Shown here piece after piece: positions 42,240-54,199 of a stretch of DNA of 64,000 bases. The notes beneath the pieces were generated by a model that searched no databases, had not been told where the DNA came from, and saw only the letters and a program-made list of their open reading frames with translations. A program made the position numbers and the translations under genes. Each line of letters starts with the position of its first letter. Position 1 is the first letter of the stretch. The stretch is from Rotaria sordida (lineage: Eukaryota > Rotifera > Eurotatoria > Philodinida > Philodinidae). The stretch spans positions 186,001-250,000 of the forward strand of contig CAJNOL010000046.1 of NCBI GenBank assembly GCA_905250125.1, in the 5' to 3' direction.

Positions 42240-45200
42240 TCAGACTTTTGTTTCGGGTCCCGTATTTAAATGAATAAATGAATCTCTAAGTTTCGTTATC
42301 GATCGAGTTAGTATTGACCCATATGCTTTCGTATACCATTCATGAGAACGTCCCATTAAATCTACTCGACTTAAATGTGTTACTTTTGATTTTCCACAAC
42401 CTAAATTAAATTTAAAACAAAAAACAAAAATGTTCTTTTCTATAATAAATAAAAATCAAATTCTTACCGACAGATTGTATTAAATATCGAGAAGCTAATG
42501 TAACAGCACGAACTAAACAATATAAAACAAAAAAATACATAACATGAAAATTGTTGTTTCTTTTTTTTTTCTCGATAAAAAAATATACCAAGTGTTGGTG
42601 GACAATGTGCTTTTGGATGTTCAATGGATGTACAAACAAGTACACAAGCATCACGTTTTTGATTATTTGGATTTTGTGTTGTATCAAATGATGCTATTGC
42701 ACTTGATGATGCCAATGATGATGAACCAACTGTTAGTGTTATTACATTACTATTATTTATTGATATTGAATTTTGATAATTTCCATTTGAATTCAATTGA
42801 ATATTTGTTCTCCAACTACGTACTTCACAAAAATATCGTGATGCTAGAGGAGCCTGATAAAAATAAAATAGAACATATGATAGATTTTTTTTTATAAATA
42901 AAAAATTTAAATATATTTACCATTGAATTAAGTGTATATTGATAAACATGTGTATTTTGATTTAACTGTTCTATAATTGTACCGGATTGAAAATCTGAAA
43001 ATAATGATTCGAAAATAACAAAGGAAAACAACCCTATTGATATATTTAAATATGAATTTCAATGGATGTTAGCAACATGTTTCAAAATTTGTCATTTAAC
43101 AGAAATGGAGTCGAACTCTTTGACGATAACAAAACATCACGTATAATATGCTAGCATTAGATTCCTCTATTCTCATTATAATGGGTTTTAGGATGAATGA
43201 TGAGTCTGGTTTTCTCCACTATAATTGATGATTATGTTTTTAGAGAAAAAAAATATTAAAAATTTGAATACAAACCATCATCCCATAAATGTCGTTCATT
43301 TAAAAGTCGATTTAATATTTCAATAGGTGGTGCTTCAATTTCTACTGAACATTTCCATAATCCAAGTGGATGACCATCATCTAATTTTTTAAATGCTAAT
43401 TCTAATTCATTATTTATTCCAAATGATGTCCATCCTTTTAATTTATTTGAACATGATTCACGCATAACTTCAACAATACAACGATCCATAAAACCTTGAT
43501 AAGAAGAACTTTTTATATTTGCTGCTGTTGTTGTTGTTGATGATGAATGTAAAGATGTATTTGTATCATCATTAAATAAACGTGATGATGAAAATGATTT
43601 TATTGTTGTTGGTGATGTTGAACAATGATTACCAGATAAATTATCATTTAAAAGCATATTTTCACATGATGATGATACTGATGGTGATGATGATAATGAA
43701 CCAATAGAATCAGATGCTGATATTGTACCAATTTCTGTAGCACGTTGTTGTGCTGTACGTTTACCAACAAGATTACTTGATGAACATCGACGATATTTAT
43801 TTAAAATAGGAGTTGTTGTAGTTGTTATTGATGTTGTTGTTTCTGATACACGACGAGATAATTCATCAAGTGTACATGGTTCACCAATTTCAATATAAGA
43901 AAAATGACATGCTTGATGAAGTTCATCAGGTACAAGAAATAATAAACGAACATTATCAATCATAAATGAAAGAATTTCCATAGCTTTACGTTGTTCTTGA
44001 ATTTCTCTCCAATCAGGCATACCCATTATATTTGAAGAAATAATTGTTTGTGAAGTTTTACGTATTGATATTGATGTTGAATCATTTATTTCAATATTAT
44101 TATTATTATTATTATTATTATTGTTGTTGTTATTATAATTATAAAACGAAAATAATGTTGGTGCAAAACAAGTTGCAAGATTAATTGAACTCATTTGATT
44201 TGTTTTTGAATGTTTTGAAACATCATTTAAAAATGATAAAAGTAAATGTAAAACAAGACGATTTTCATCTGGTAATAAAAGAACAGCATATTGTAATGAA
44301 CGTAAACGACGTTCATTATTTAATTTAATTAATGTTGAATCAATTGATGTTGAAGATGATATTGTAGAAAAATGTTCACTTATATTAAGGAATAATGGTG
44401 ATAATTTTGTTGTAAATAAACATTCAGGTAATGAACGAAAATATTGTTTTAATACATCAGATACATCATATGGACTAAAATCATCGAATTGATGAAATTC
44501 AAGATCAGATTCAATTAAATCATGTAAACGTTTTATACGATGTGATACACCACTAAAAATAAATTAAAAAAAAAATTTGTTTTTATTGAATGTTACAAAT
44601 AATATTAATCGAGTCTTGTTTTTTTTCTGAACTATTTTATACTTCAGACATACTCAAAAAAAGTATTATGTTATAATAATCAAAGTCTGACGAAGAATAT
44701 AAAAACGGAGCTTTGAATGTTTTGTTTTTTTGGATAAATAATGAAAAATTTTGTTTATATATTTGACCTTATATTTTATTGAATAGAAAAAGGAAGATGT
44801 CATCTAAAAATATTGGTAATGATTCTCATCCTCGCATGATTAACAAAATGGAAATCAAGACTGATATGATTAGTGATATTATTGAATAAATCTATTTTGA
44901 ATATCGGAGGTTAAAAAAACATAACTGCTCAATAAATACTTAATGAATTGCACGATATTTGAAAATGTTGAGTAAGTCTGAATAGATAGAGAAGATTTAA
45001 CTAAATCTGAACAACAAATATGACAGGCAACAAAGAATGGTTTTATCGTAAACAAAACTGATCGTAAATCGTCGAACGGTTGCTGAAAAGCAAACTTCGA
45101 AAATATATTTCCTATATTTCCACTAAATGGCTTCGTTTTAAAAACATCATTTCGCTTTACTTTCGAGACAATAGGTTCTATGTTCATCCATCATATGAAA

Positions 45201-48200
45201 TAACAATTAACTATGGATCATTAATCTGACATTAATAATCATTTATAATCCCTGTCAAAAAAAATAGAAAGCAAAGGTCAAACTTGGAATCGGTAAAGTT
45301 TTATTCAATCGGACCGAATCGACCATGTGAATTACAAAATCCAACCGGTGAAAAATCGGTTCATTTAATATATCAATTAAACAACTAGTTTGTTCGAGAA
45401 AACATTTTTTTTACTGCAGGTCCATAACGACATACAATGTGATATTCATATAATTCTCGAAGTTCCTACTAATAATAACTTCTATTTTAATCTATCGCAT
45501 TCTATATATTCAATATTAAGAATTCTTTCAGAACTTTTCATTTTCTTATTTACAAGAACAACATCTATGCTTTATTTTGCTTGACTTTCTTCAATAAATA
45601 TATGATTTCTTTTCAAGTATTGATAAGATTGATGATTTCATCATTAGTTAGTACGGCCGAAACATTTCTCAATTTCTATGATGTTATTATAGCCGATAGA
45701 AAGACAATATGACCCATAAAGTTTGGTTTTCATACTAGACTACATATTTCTACCCTTCTTAATATCTAAACATTTTTTCTGTTGCAGGAAACTAGTACTG
45801 ACATAACTTTTACAGCAGAATGCAATCTTTTCTAATATTTTTATAATGAAAAACATGCACTGAAAACTACAAGTCATTGAGAGTTTCTCACACTCGATTA
45901 AAAGTAGTTCAAAAAAAAGTATATTCGAAATTTCAAGTTGGAATATCTGTACTTTACATACAATTTAACTTCTCATCACTGACTATGATAAATTCATTCA
46001 ACATGACCTAAGGATGTTATTGTACGATGAAAAAGCATGAGTTCAAAATTTAGAGGTGAGATTTTGATGATGACTAGAACTTTCTTATTTGGAGACTTTC
46101 AGACTCATATTTTTGGATCGTTAACGTCATGAAAATCAAGCAAAATAGACAAACTTCAATGCCTTAAAAATTGAAAAAAAACCAGTAAAAATCGTCTAGT
46201 ATGGTTTCAAATCTAGCTATTTAATCTGATCAAACAAAATCTAACAGAACAGCACAATACAGAATATATGTACGGCACCGTAACTAAGATACTTAATTTA
46301 TTGAGTAAAGATGACTTTAAAAAAAAGCAAACTTTTCATAATTGACTTGATGAAAATAAATCGTATATAAATAAGCAGAACAACTACTTCGAAAAATTGA
46401 TGAAATAAAGTTTTGAATAACTTGTTTTTACATAAGTTTTTTTTTTCTCTTCAAAATCTCATTACTTTTGGTGTATTCTAAGTAGTTCTCTATAGAATTC
46501 AACGAGATATAAAATAAAAAAATTCAAAAATAAGATCCTAAGGCAAATTTTATTGACTTGGCAAGGTCAATGAACTGATTTGTTCTTACTTATGGCTTAC
46601 ACACACATTAGATACTTTTCAACGTAAATATAAAAATCAGTCTATTCATAGGTAACTATTCATCTACTACTTTGATCCGTCGAATTATTGTAATTTATCA
46701 CACATAGATAGCAATCAGTTCAAATTTATGCATATATATATATATGACTATTGAAGAGCTTTTTTAACCATTAAATGAACAATATGAAGATAAAATTTTA
46801 GCATAGAGTTTACATTTCATTCCACAAAAAAAACTAATTCATTTTTAGATTTTGATAATGGTAAGATTATAATAAGTTGAATAAATAGTTCGAGTACATT
46901 TTTTTTTTGATCAATTAACTCAAAAGAAAAGAACTGTCATTTATTTAATATAATAACAATATGTGATTAACAACCTTCAGATTAAAAATTGTATCATCTT
47001 TCTGATATTTGATTCTCTTTCATTCTCAACATTCTCGACATACTCAAGGTTAATATATAAGGATAAGAAGATCAAATAACTCATCATCTTCTTTTTTCTT
47101 CTTCTCTTTTTTTTTTTATTAACTTACGGTTTACGAAATATTCCAACACTATCAATTGATGTTCTTCTTAAATATTTCATTGCTGAAATTATTGTTATTG
47201 GTACTGGATGTCCAGTACGTTGTGTCATTGAAAGAAGTGATACACCAAATACAGTTTTTTTAATATCTTTTATTTGAGGATGATGATGACCTTCCTAAAG
47301 ATTAAATAATAATAATAATAATAATAATTAAGAAAGAAATTCAATTTTTGGTTTAATAATAATGAAAACAAACTTTTCTTTGTTGATGTCGTCGAATAAT
47401 TAATTTTGGTACAGCACTAAATGCAGTTGCAAGTAAACTTTGTGATGTTGCAACTGTTGTATTAACTAATGTTGGTATTTGATCATCTTTATTTGATGAT
47501 AATATTCTTGTTGTATCAAGTAATTCTTGTATACGTATTGATGCTGCACGACGTAAAGCAAATAATTGTCCAACAGACATTTGTCCTAAATGATATTTTG
47601 ATGAATTAAAACTTGGACGATGAGATTTTGTAAATGAATGCCATTTCACACGAATTTTGCGACTAGTTGGTAAACGTGATGGTGTTGATGATGATGGTAT
47701 AGTATTTGTTGCATCATTTTCTGATGATAAAGATGATGATAAAGAAGTTGTTGATCGATGTAATTGTTCAGTATTTGTTGTTAATGCAATAGAATCAATT
47801 TGTCTTTCAACACTACTTGTATCAAGACCAGAATCTTTTCTATCAGTTGATGAACGTATATGTGTTAATGATAAATGTTTTATATTATTTTCATCTGTAG
47901 ATGATATTGATGTTGTTGTTGGAGAATGATTATCAATAAATAATGGTTCACTTTGATAACCAAGTGGTGGTGGTACATTATCATAAAATGAAAGACGTGT
48001 CCAATCATATACATGAAAATGTCGACGAGCTAAAAGTGTTGCTTGATGTGAAGGTGATTTAGTTGAATGTCTAGATAATGCTGTTGATGTTGATGATGAT
48101 GATGGTTGCGATGGTGGTGGTGGTGATGGTGGTGATGATGTACAAATATGATTATCATCGGACGGAATAATTATAGGAAAATGTTGATTATTTGATAATG

Positions 48201-48601
48201 TATTCGTTGTTGGTAGTAGTTGTTCATCACAGATCGGTGATAGACGATGAATCGATTTATCGAGAGTAATGACCTTTGAAATAGATAAATAGATTATTTA
48301 TGAATTAGCATTTTTCTTTTTTTAAGTTACAAAATGAAAGAAAAATATTGCTATTGAATAAAATATTTATTAACTTCGAGAAAATAAAAGTTCACTTTAT
48401 GCACGGTTTGTTTTTTTCATTTTGTTTTATGTTAAAATTTTAATATAATGAAAAAATTTTAATAGAATTCTTACCGTTCGTTCGGTATCGTTTGATTCTG
48501 TTAAAGATTCATCAACAGATAATGAACCACTATTTGGTGTTGTTATTGATGACGTAGGTAATCTATGTCGTCGACGATGAATGTCAGTTGTTCTGCTACT
48601 A

Positions 48602-48633
<32 letters not shown>

Positions 48634-48849
48634 GTTATTATTGTTTGCCGTAATTCTCAATTTAGTTTCATGCTGTCGATGTGGTATATGAGTTTTATTT
48701 TCTGGACTACTACATTCAGCTTCTTTTGATGAGTAACCTGATGATTCATGATAATGATGATGATGATGAGTATTTAATAAAGATGATGATGATGATGAAA
48801 TAGGCTCGTCTATTTTTAATTCCATCATATCATCATTTGTAGTGGTCAT
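42240..48849 (-). CDS. DLC1/STARD8/STARD13-like RhoGAP and START-domain protein
   Basis: Eight exons (48475-48849, 47374-48273, 47128-47294, 43276-44552, 42921-42994, 42589-42853, 42468-42512, 42240-42400) join in phase to 1087 residues. Order: Ser-rich N-terminal region with poly-His and poly-Asn; a DLC-type linker with RLSFYDNVPPP and, near residue 334, KWHSFTKSHRPSF; a RhoGAP domain (about 440-690) with arginine-finger loop GIFRKPGV, KQYFRSLPECL, LLPDENRLVL and NLATCFAPTLF; a low-complexity linker; and a START domain (about 833-1080) ending YTKAYGSILTRS. DLC proteins switch off RhoA-type GTPases at focal adhesions and bind lipid through START. No SAM domain is visible at the N-terminus. 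The START domain holds an insertion of Ser/Asn-rich sequence (about 960-990). The ATG directly follows an acceptor-like TTATTTCAG, so an upstream non-coding exon or trans-splicing is likely. The intron 44553-47127 is exceptionally long. Confidence 0.92.
44097..44136. repeat. (TTA)n coding repeat, poly-Asn in RhoGAP protein
   Basis: ATT/GTT triplets on the plus strand read as AAT/AAC on the minus strand and encode about thirteen Asn in a row between the RhoGAP core and its last helices. Length is likely variable between individuals or alleles. Confidence 0.85.
44553..47127. other. 2.6-kb intron of the DLC1-like gene
   Basis: More than ten times longer than most introns here. It holds a minus-strand frame (44879-45187) and fragments that look less random than AT-rich intron sequence, but no recognisable domain and no terminal repeats that I could pair. 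Possible decayed transposon or nested gene remnant. Confidence 0.4.
48601..48644. repeat. (TTA)n coding repeat, poly-Asn in RhoGAP protein N-terminus
   Basis: Second ATT/GTT triplet run of the DLC1-like gene, in its first coding exon, giving about fifteen Asn in a row on the minus strand. Confidence 0.85.
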
Positions 48850-51800
48850 CTGAAATAAAAATAGTTATCATATAAACTGATTTCTCTTTTTTTTCTCTTG
48901 TCAACATTTTCTTTTTCGTCATTTACTCACAATAAAATACATACAGAACACTATTTTTCTATGGTGATCGTCGACGCAAAATTAGTTCAACAATCTTCTT
49001 CTTCTTCCCTCTTGTGCTGGGTATATGCTACTATGTGCAAGTACGCAGTGCGTGCGTTTTTTTCTTCACCCATTTGTCTTTGCGCTTGTGTGTGTGCATG
49101 CGCACATACATATATACACGCACACATGCATACGCCCGCACACTGAAACGAGGTCATCACTACAGCATTGTGCCGAATAGCATATGACAATTGTAACAAT
49201 GATGAGAGAGAATGACGCTCGATTATTTATAGATTGAAGCTGCGAACATCTTATACGAATTTTCTTCTCTCTATTTTTTCCATGTATGTTCACTAGCTCT
49301 TATATGTTATCAAGAATGATGGCAATGAATAAGACACATGCGATCAAGGACAGCTCACGCACGTCTCTTTGCAAGTATACGCATCAAAGCTCATCTCAGT
49401 CGACTCGTTTTTCTTTGTCGTTTTCTTTCTTTTTTTTATGCAGTAAGATGACAACAACTAGTACTAATACTAATCCTAATCCTAAATCGAATGTTGGATG
49501 AGACGAGAAGCGTGGGTGGTATTTCTTATTTGTATGCTGTACTTTTTTCTTGCAAAGATGATGATGATGATGATGATGATCGTAACCAGTAGCAGAAGAA
49601 AAAAAAAAGAGAAAGATAGTACTTACTACTACGGAGTACTAATGCTACAACAACTAAACTGCAATCGGCATCGGAAGATCGATAAATCATTTAGTCGTAG
49701 CGCACATATCGGTCTTCCTTCAATTTATATACATCCAGATAGAAATGGTGAGATCAACGATATAACCAGCTAATGGCACACAACGAAAAAGAAATAATGA
49801 AGTGGTCACTTGAATCAACGTCTACAGTGATTGTTTAACTGGTGCTAGTCAGTATATGTCTCAACTGTCCGAACAAGAGAACACTTACCTATATTTCTTC
49901 AATATGTGATTTCTATTATGATTCTTGTGTCTGTCTGTCTAGCAGAAGACGAGACCATGAGGCATAGAATGTATATGTGTATGTGTATGTGTGTACGTAT
50001 TTATAGAAATTGAATGAGAATCAATGGTCACAAAAAGAAACAAAGACAGATTAACGTATGAACACATATATGGCGTAATATATAATTATTATTTATCGAT
50101 ATACATATACTCAAACATCAGTTCATCGCTGGTGATGATGATGATAATAATGATGATGACGACAACGACGAGGTAGCCATGAGGAAGGATTATATAAAAG
50201 ACACAAACTCATATACATGTATATATATATATATATATATAAATATATGATTATATGTGTGTATACATAGAAAAAGGGAGCACACATTTTAAGCGAATCG
50301 GTCGTTGATTGTTGTGCAATCACTACTATTCGAACAATATACATAGTCTAATACTAAGTATATATGGAGAATCAATCACAATATGTATATATGCAGTTTA
50401 CTCATCTTGCATATTCCATTTATATCAGTTGTATTAGCATTTGATCCCCCCCGTTTTCGTCTTTTGAGAAGAGAATTGACGCATTAAAAAAAAAAGTTGT
50501 GTTACTATGTCTTACTTACCTACGGAAGCTACTTTCTCCATCTCCGTTTTTTTCTCTCTCACTCTCTCTCTCTCTCTCTCTATTTCACAGATAGGTGTGC
50601 TTTTGTCGTGTAGACGTGAATGTGCGCATTTGAAATAATAACGGCGAGTCGATGTAAAGGAGAAGAAAAATATTGCGAAGATAAGCAAGCGAAAGAAGAG
50701 AAAGAGAAGAAAAGAGAAAACGTGCTTGAGGTGTAATATAACGATTACAAGCCAAGCAGCAGAATTGCTGATTCATACAAAAAAAAAATGAAAGAGAGAG
50801 AAAGAGAGAAAAAGAAAAAGTCGAGTAGATGGGAAAGAATAAGGAAGAGAAAAAGCACACTTTTATCGTCTATTACTGAGTTAAATTACAAATAAAAATG
50901 AATATTATTTAGCAATCTGAAATTCTTATCAAGGATGTCTCGGTTTTTTTTGCTATATTAATTTTTTTCAATTAATTTTCAATAGTAGGAAAGGTATTGA
51001 TACGTGATTTGAATATTATTATAAAAAGAATACCTGAACATTTACATTATTTGAATTGATTGACTGAAAAAAAAAATGTACACCTGTTGTTTTATTTAAT
51101 ATGATAAGAAATATTTATCGAGATACGGAGAAATATTTTATTTTTATTATCAATAAATAATCTCTGATTGAACTATAGCAACTATCGTTATTAATTTTGA
51201 TCGATAAAGGTTGATTATTACATTAATATAAATGGGTCATTTGATTGACAGACTTTTTTTTCTTTATTGAAAAGTTTAAAGCATTAATTTTCTCTAAATT
51301 GTCTATAAAGTTCACTTAAAAGGTTTCGCAATACATTATAAACAGTAAATGTCCTTATGACATAATCTTTTTTCTTTTTCATTTCGATTATAATCTTCAA
51401 TTACACACATTGTCTATAGCAAATGTATTTGATTGAAAAATATTATTCAATATTATTGATGTTGATTATTGATATTTATAACTTAAGAGTAAAAATTCAA
51501 CAACAAGATTGTATTTTTTTTAATGTTTGAACAACATCTGTTTTTTATCGATTTATTTGTCTAAGTTAGTCACGTTCTTCGTAAATTAATATTTACACAT
51601 TAGATCATCCGATGAAGATTATATTATACATAAACGTCATTTGCAGAATAAACAGATAAGTATATAAATAGATAATTTTTGTCTAAAGATTACAATAAAT
51701 ATGAATGACTATATACCAATATCATGTTGAAACTTAAAAAAAAAAAAGAAAAAGGAATTTCTTTCGCGTTTTTTTGAATTTTCATAAATATTAAATTACA

Positions 51801-52870
51801 TCACAATTTCATTACACAATTTAAACTGAAGAGTATGTATACAAAAAAGAAATTTATCAAGATTGATATTAAAAAAGAACAAGGTGACTTTGATAGTATT
51901 CTTATTTAATACGAATAAGATCAGTTTGTTCGATTGGCATCATATACAAAGAAATGTAACCTTTCGTTTATATACCAACTTTTTTTTTCTCAAGTGTATA
52001 TGCAAATAAAATGCAAACATAATAGAATTTTTTAAATAATAAACATCAACTTGATTTTGATTCTTTTTTTTTTCTTGCTTGTAAATGTTGCATTGTCAAT
52101 CTTTGTGATTTGATGTTATTGACATATTTTTGTTTTGAATACTTGTCTTTCTATTTTGATTGATCATGATGAGAATATTCGATTTATAAATAATAGAAAA
52201 TTTCAAAACTATAGTATCCTATTGTTATCAATTAAAGAAATCAATGATATTTCCTTAAGATACATTATGTTATTTTTCTTTCTATAGAATAATATCATTC
52301 ATCTATCGATAATATCTAACACTTGATTATTTGTTTGATATTGTTAATAGAATACATCTGGTCAGTTGATTCATTTCGTCGAAATAAAGTTGATTATATA
52401 AACATGAGTTATGTAAAATAAGATGATTATATTTATATTCAATTAAGGTCATTCTTGCAAATAATTTATATCTTATTGTTTATATACATCTCTTATAACA
52501 ATATTGATTATCACAGTTATTTTGTTTTTTGTTTTAATATAATAGTTACAAACACTTTTATTGATCATTCAATATTTCTATTGTAAAAAGATATGTTTTA
52601 GTATTCAAAGACATCATATTACATTTAATATTGTCTAGACATTTGTCCAAAGAATATATATATATAATGCTAACGAGTTTCTTTCTATATATCGATATTG
52701 TGAATAAATAAATCTTATATGTATGAAATTTATTAATCATTCTCTTTTATTACGAAAGAAAAAGGACAAAAAAAAAAAACAAAAAACAAAACTTATATCT
52801 GAACGGTTTGTTTATTTTGTGTATTTTTATTGATTTACATTATAACAAGATAACATTGATATACAAATGA
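48850..52870. other. Intergenic region upstream of the DLC1-like gene
   Basis: The left 2 kb are less AT-rich and hold simple repeats: an ATG/GAT triplet run at about 49557-49581, a (TA)n run at about 50219-50240 and a (CT)n run at about 50548-50582; promoter and any 5' untranslated exons of the DLC1-like gene should lie here. The right 2 kb are very AT-rich with no features I can name. No believable reading frame. Confidence 0.45.
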
Positions 52871-53658
52871 TTATAATTGATTTATATCTAACCAAGATAG
52901 ATTATCTGTATGTATTTGTGGATATGCCCATAGAAGAAATGTTTTCAACCATGTTTGATTTAAATAAGAAATATTATTTAATGATGAATAATTTATTTTT
53001 ATAATTTCTTGAATATATTCAAGAAGACATTTTTTAATATCAATTATTTTTCGAAATTTCTTTATTGATATTGAATTAATAAGATGCTCAAGAAGTAAAT
53101 ATTGTTCAAATGGTGTTAGAATAGGTTGACCATTATTTAATTGTTTTTGAATAATATTATCTTTTTTAAATTCTCTTTCCATTATGTTTTTTGGATTGAA
53201 ATCATCAAGAAAACGATTCAATGCATTTGTAATATCTTGATCTGCTATTGCTTGTTCAATATAAATAAATGGTATATGATGAGCAATAGCCGCTAATAAA
53301 CACAAAAAAAAAAAACGAACAAAAAGAATTTTTATTAAAATCAAATTGATCTATTGTTACCAAGTGTTGGTTGAATATTATCATGTTCAATTTCTTTCAT
53401 AATTTTTAAAAATCTTTGTTTAATATCATTTCGATTATTTAAATTTAATTTACTTTGTAAATAATCAAAATTTCCTTTCCAATCTTGTAATATAATAATT
53501 TTTGATAAACGATGTATATGACATATTGTTTCAATATCATAACAATTAACACTCATATCATAAACAGCTGCAGCACGATTTTGATATCGTCGATAAGATA
53601 TTGGAATATGCGATGACGAAAGGATTGGTAATTTACGGACATTCGAATTTATTGACAT
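52871..53658 (-). CDS. Unrecognised two-exon protein, mostly helical
   Basis: Exons 53361-53658 and 52871-53292 join in phase across a 68-base GT...AG intron to give 239 residues. I do not recognise the family. The sequence looks helical throughout: segments such as DIETICHIHRLSKIIILQDW (about 41-60), DIKQRFLKIMKEIEHDN, AIAHHIPFIYIEQAIAD, PFEQYLLLEHLINSI and FRKIIDIKKCLLEYIQEI. No signal peptide, no membrane segment, no cysteine pattern. Open frame, clean splice and ordinary codon use argue for a real gene. The Met at 53658 was taken because no open frame continues upstream beyond it convincingly. It is transcribed away from the neighbouring transporter gene, with about 540 bases between the two starts, so they may share a promoter region. 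Confidence 0.7.
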
Positions 53659-54199
53659 ATCTACAATATAAATTATAATTTATTATTATTTTATATGATG
53701 CTTTTATATCTCAATTATATTGTAATTTGCCATAACAGAGGAGATTTAATCATCGATGTCTGTGATATTGCGAATATTTATTTTGACGTTTCATGACTTT
53801 TTTTTTTAGTGAGCTAAAGACGAATGAATTTACAATGATATGAAAGTAAAAACAAATATGAATAATTTTGGAAAAAAAAATATTTATATGTATTACCTAT
53901 ATGATATCAAAAAGGTAAAGGAAGTAATATAAGCATCTAGCTAGTAGTCGATTTACATTTTTCCCTTCTGTTTATGTCATGTGCGTCTTGTTTTTCTGTT
54001 TTACATAACGTGATAGCTCGTCTAATGTGTGTTAATCATCAGTTTGTCAAGCGAAACTTTATTTTTATTTCTTCCTATTTCTATTTAACATAATAGTCAC
54101 GAGTCATTTCGGTAACAACAAACACATACAGTTATACATACATTAAAATATAGATAGATAGAATAAACGTGTGTATATTTAAGTTTTCGTATAGTTGAA
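53659..54199. promoter_or_regulatory. Shared upstream region of two divergent genes
   Basis: 541 bases between the divergent starts of the unrecognised gene (minus) and the amino-acid transporter (plus). It must include both promoters unless further upstream exons exist. A CGTATAG acceptor-like site ends at 54194, five bases before the transporter ATG. Confidence 0.4.

Noticed and set aside
43095..43165. tRNA-like pattern on the minus strand in a DLC1-like intron (GTTCGACTCC, resembling a B box, with a possible anticodon-stem GATG/CGTC).
   Set aside because: No matching A box and the acceptor stem does not pair; at most a decayed tRNA or a chance match.
45285..45375. Short region with repeated CGGTT/CCGGTT-like words that might be transposon ends.
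   Set aside because: I could not pair it with a second end or a target duplication.
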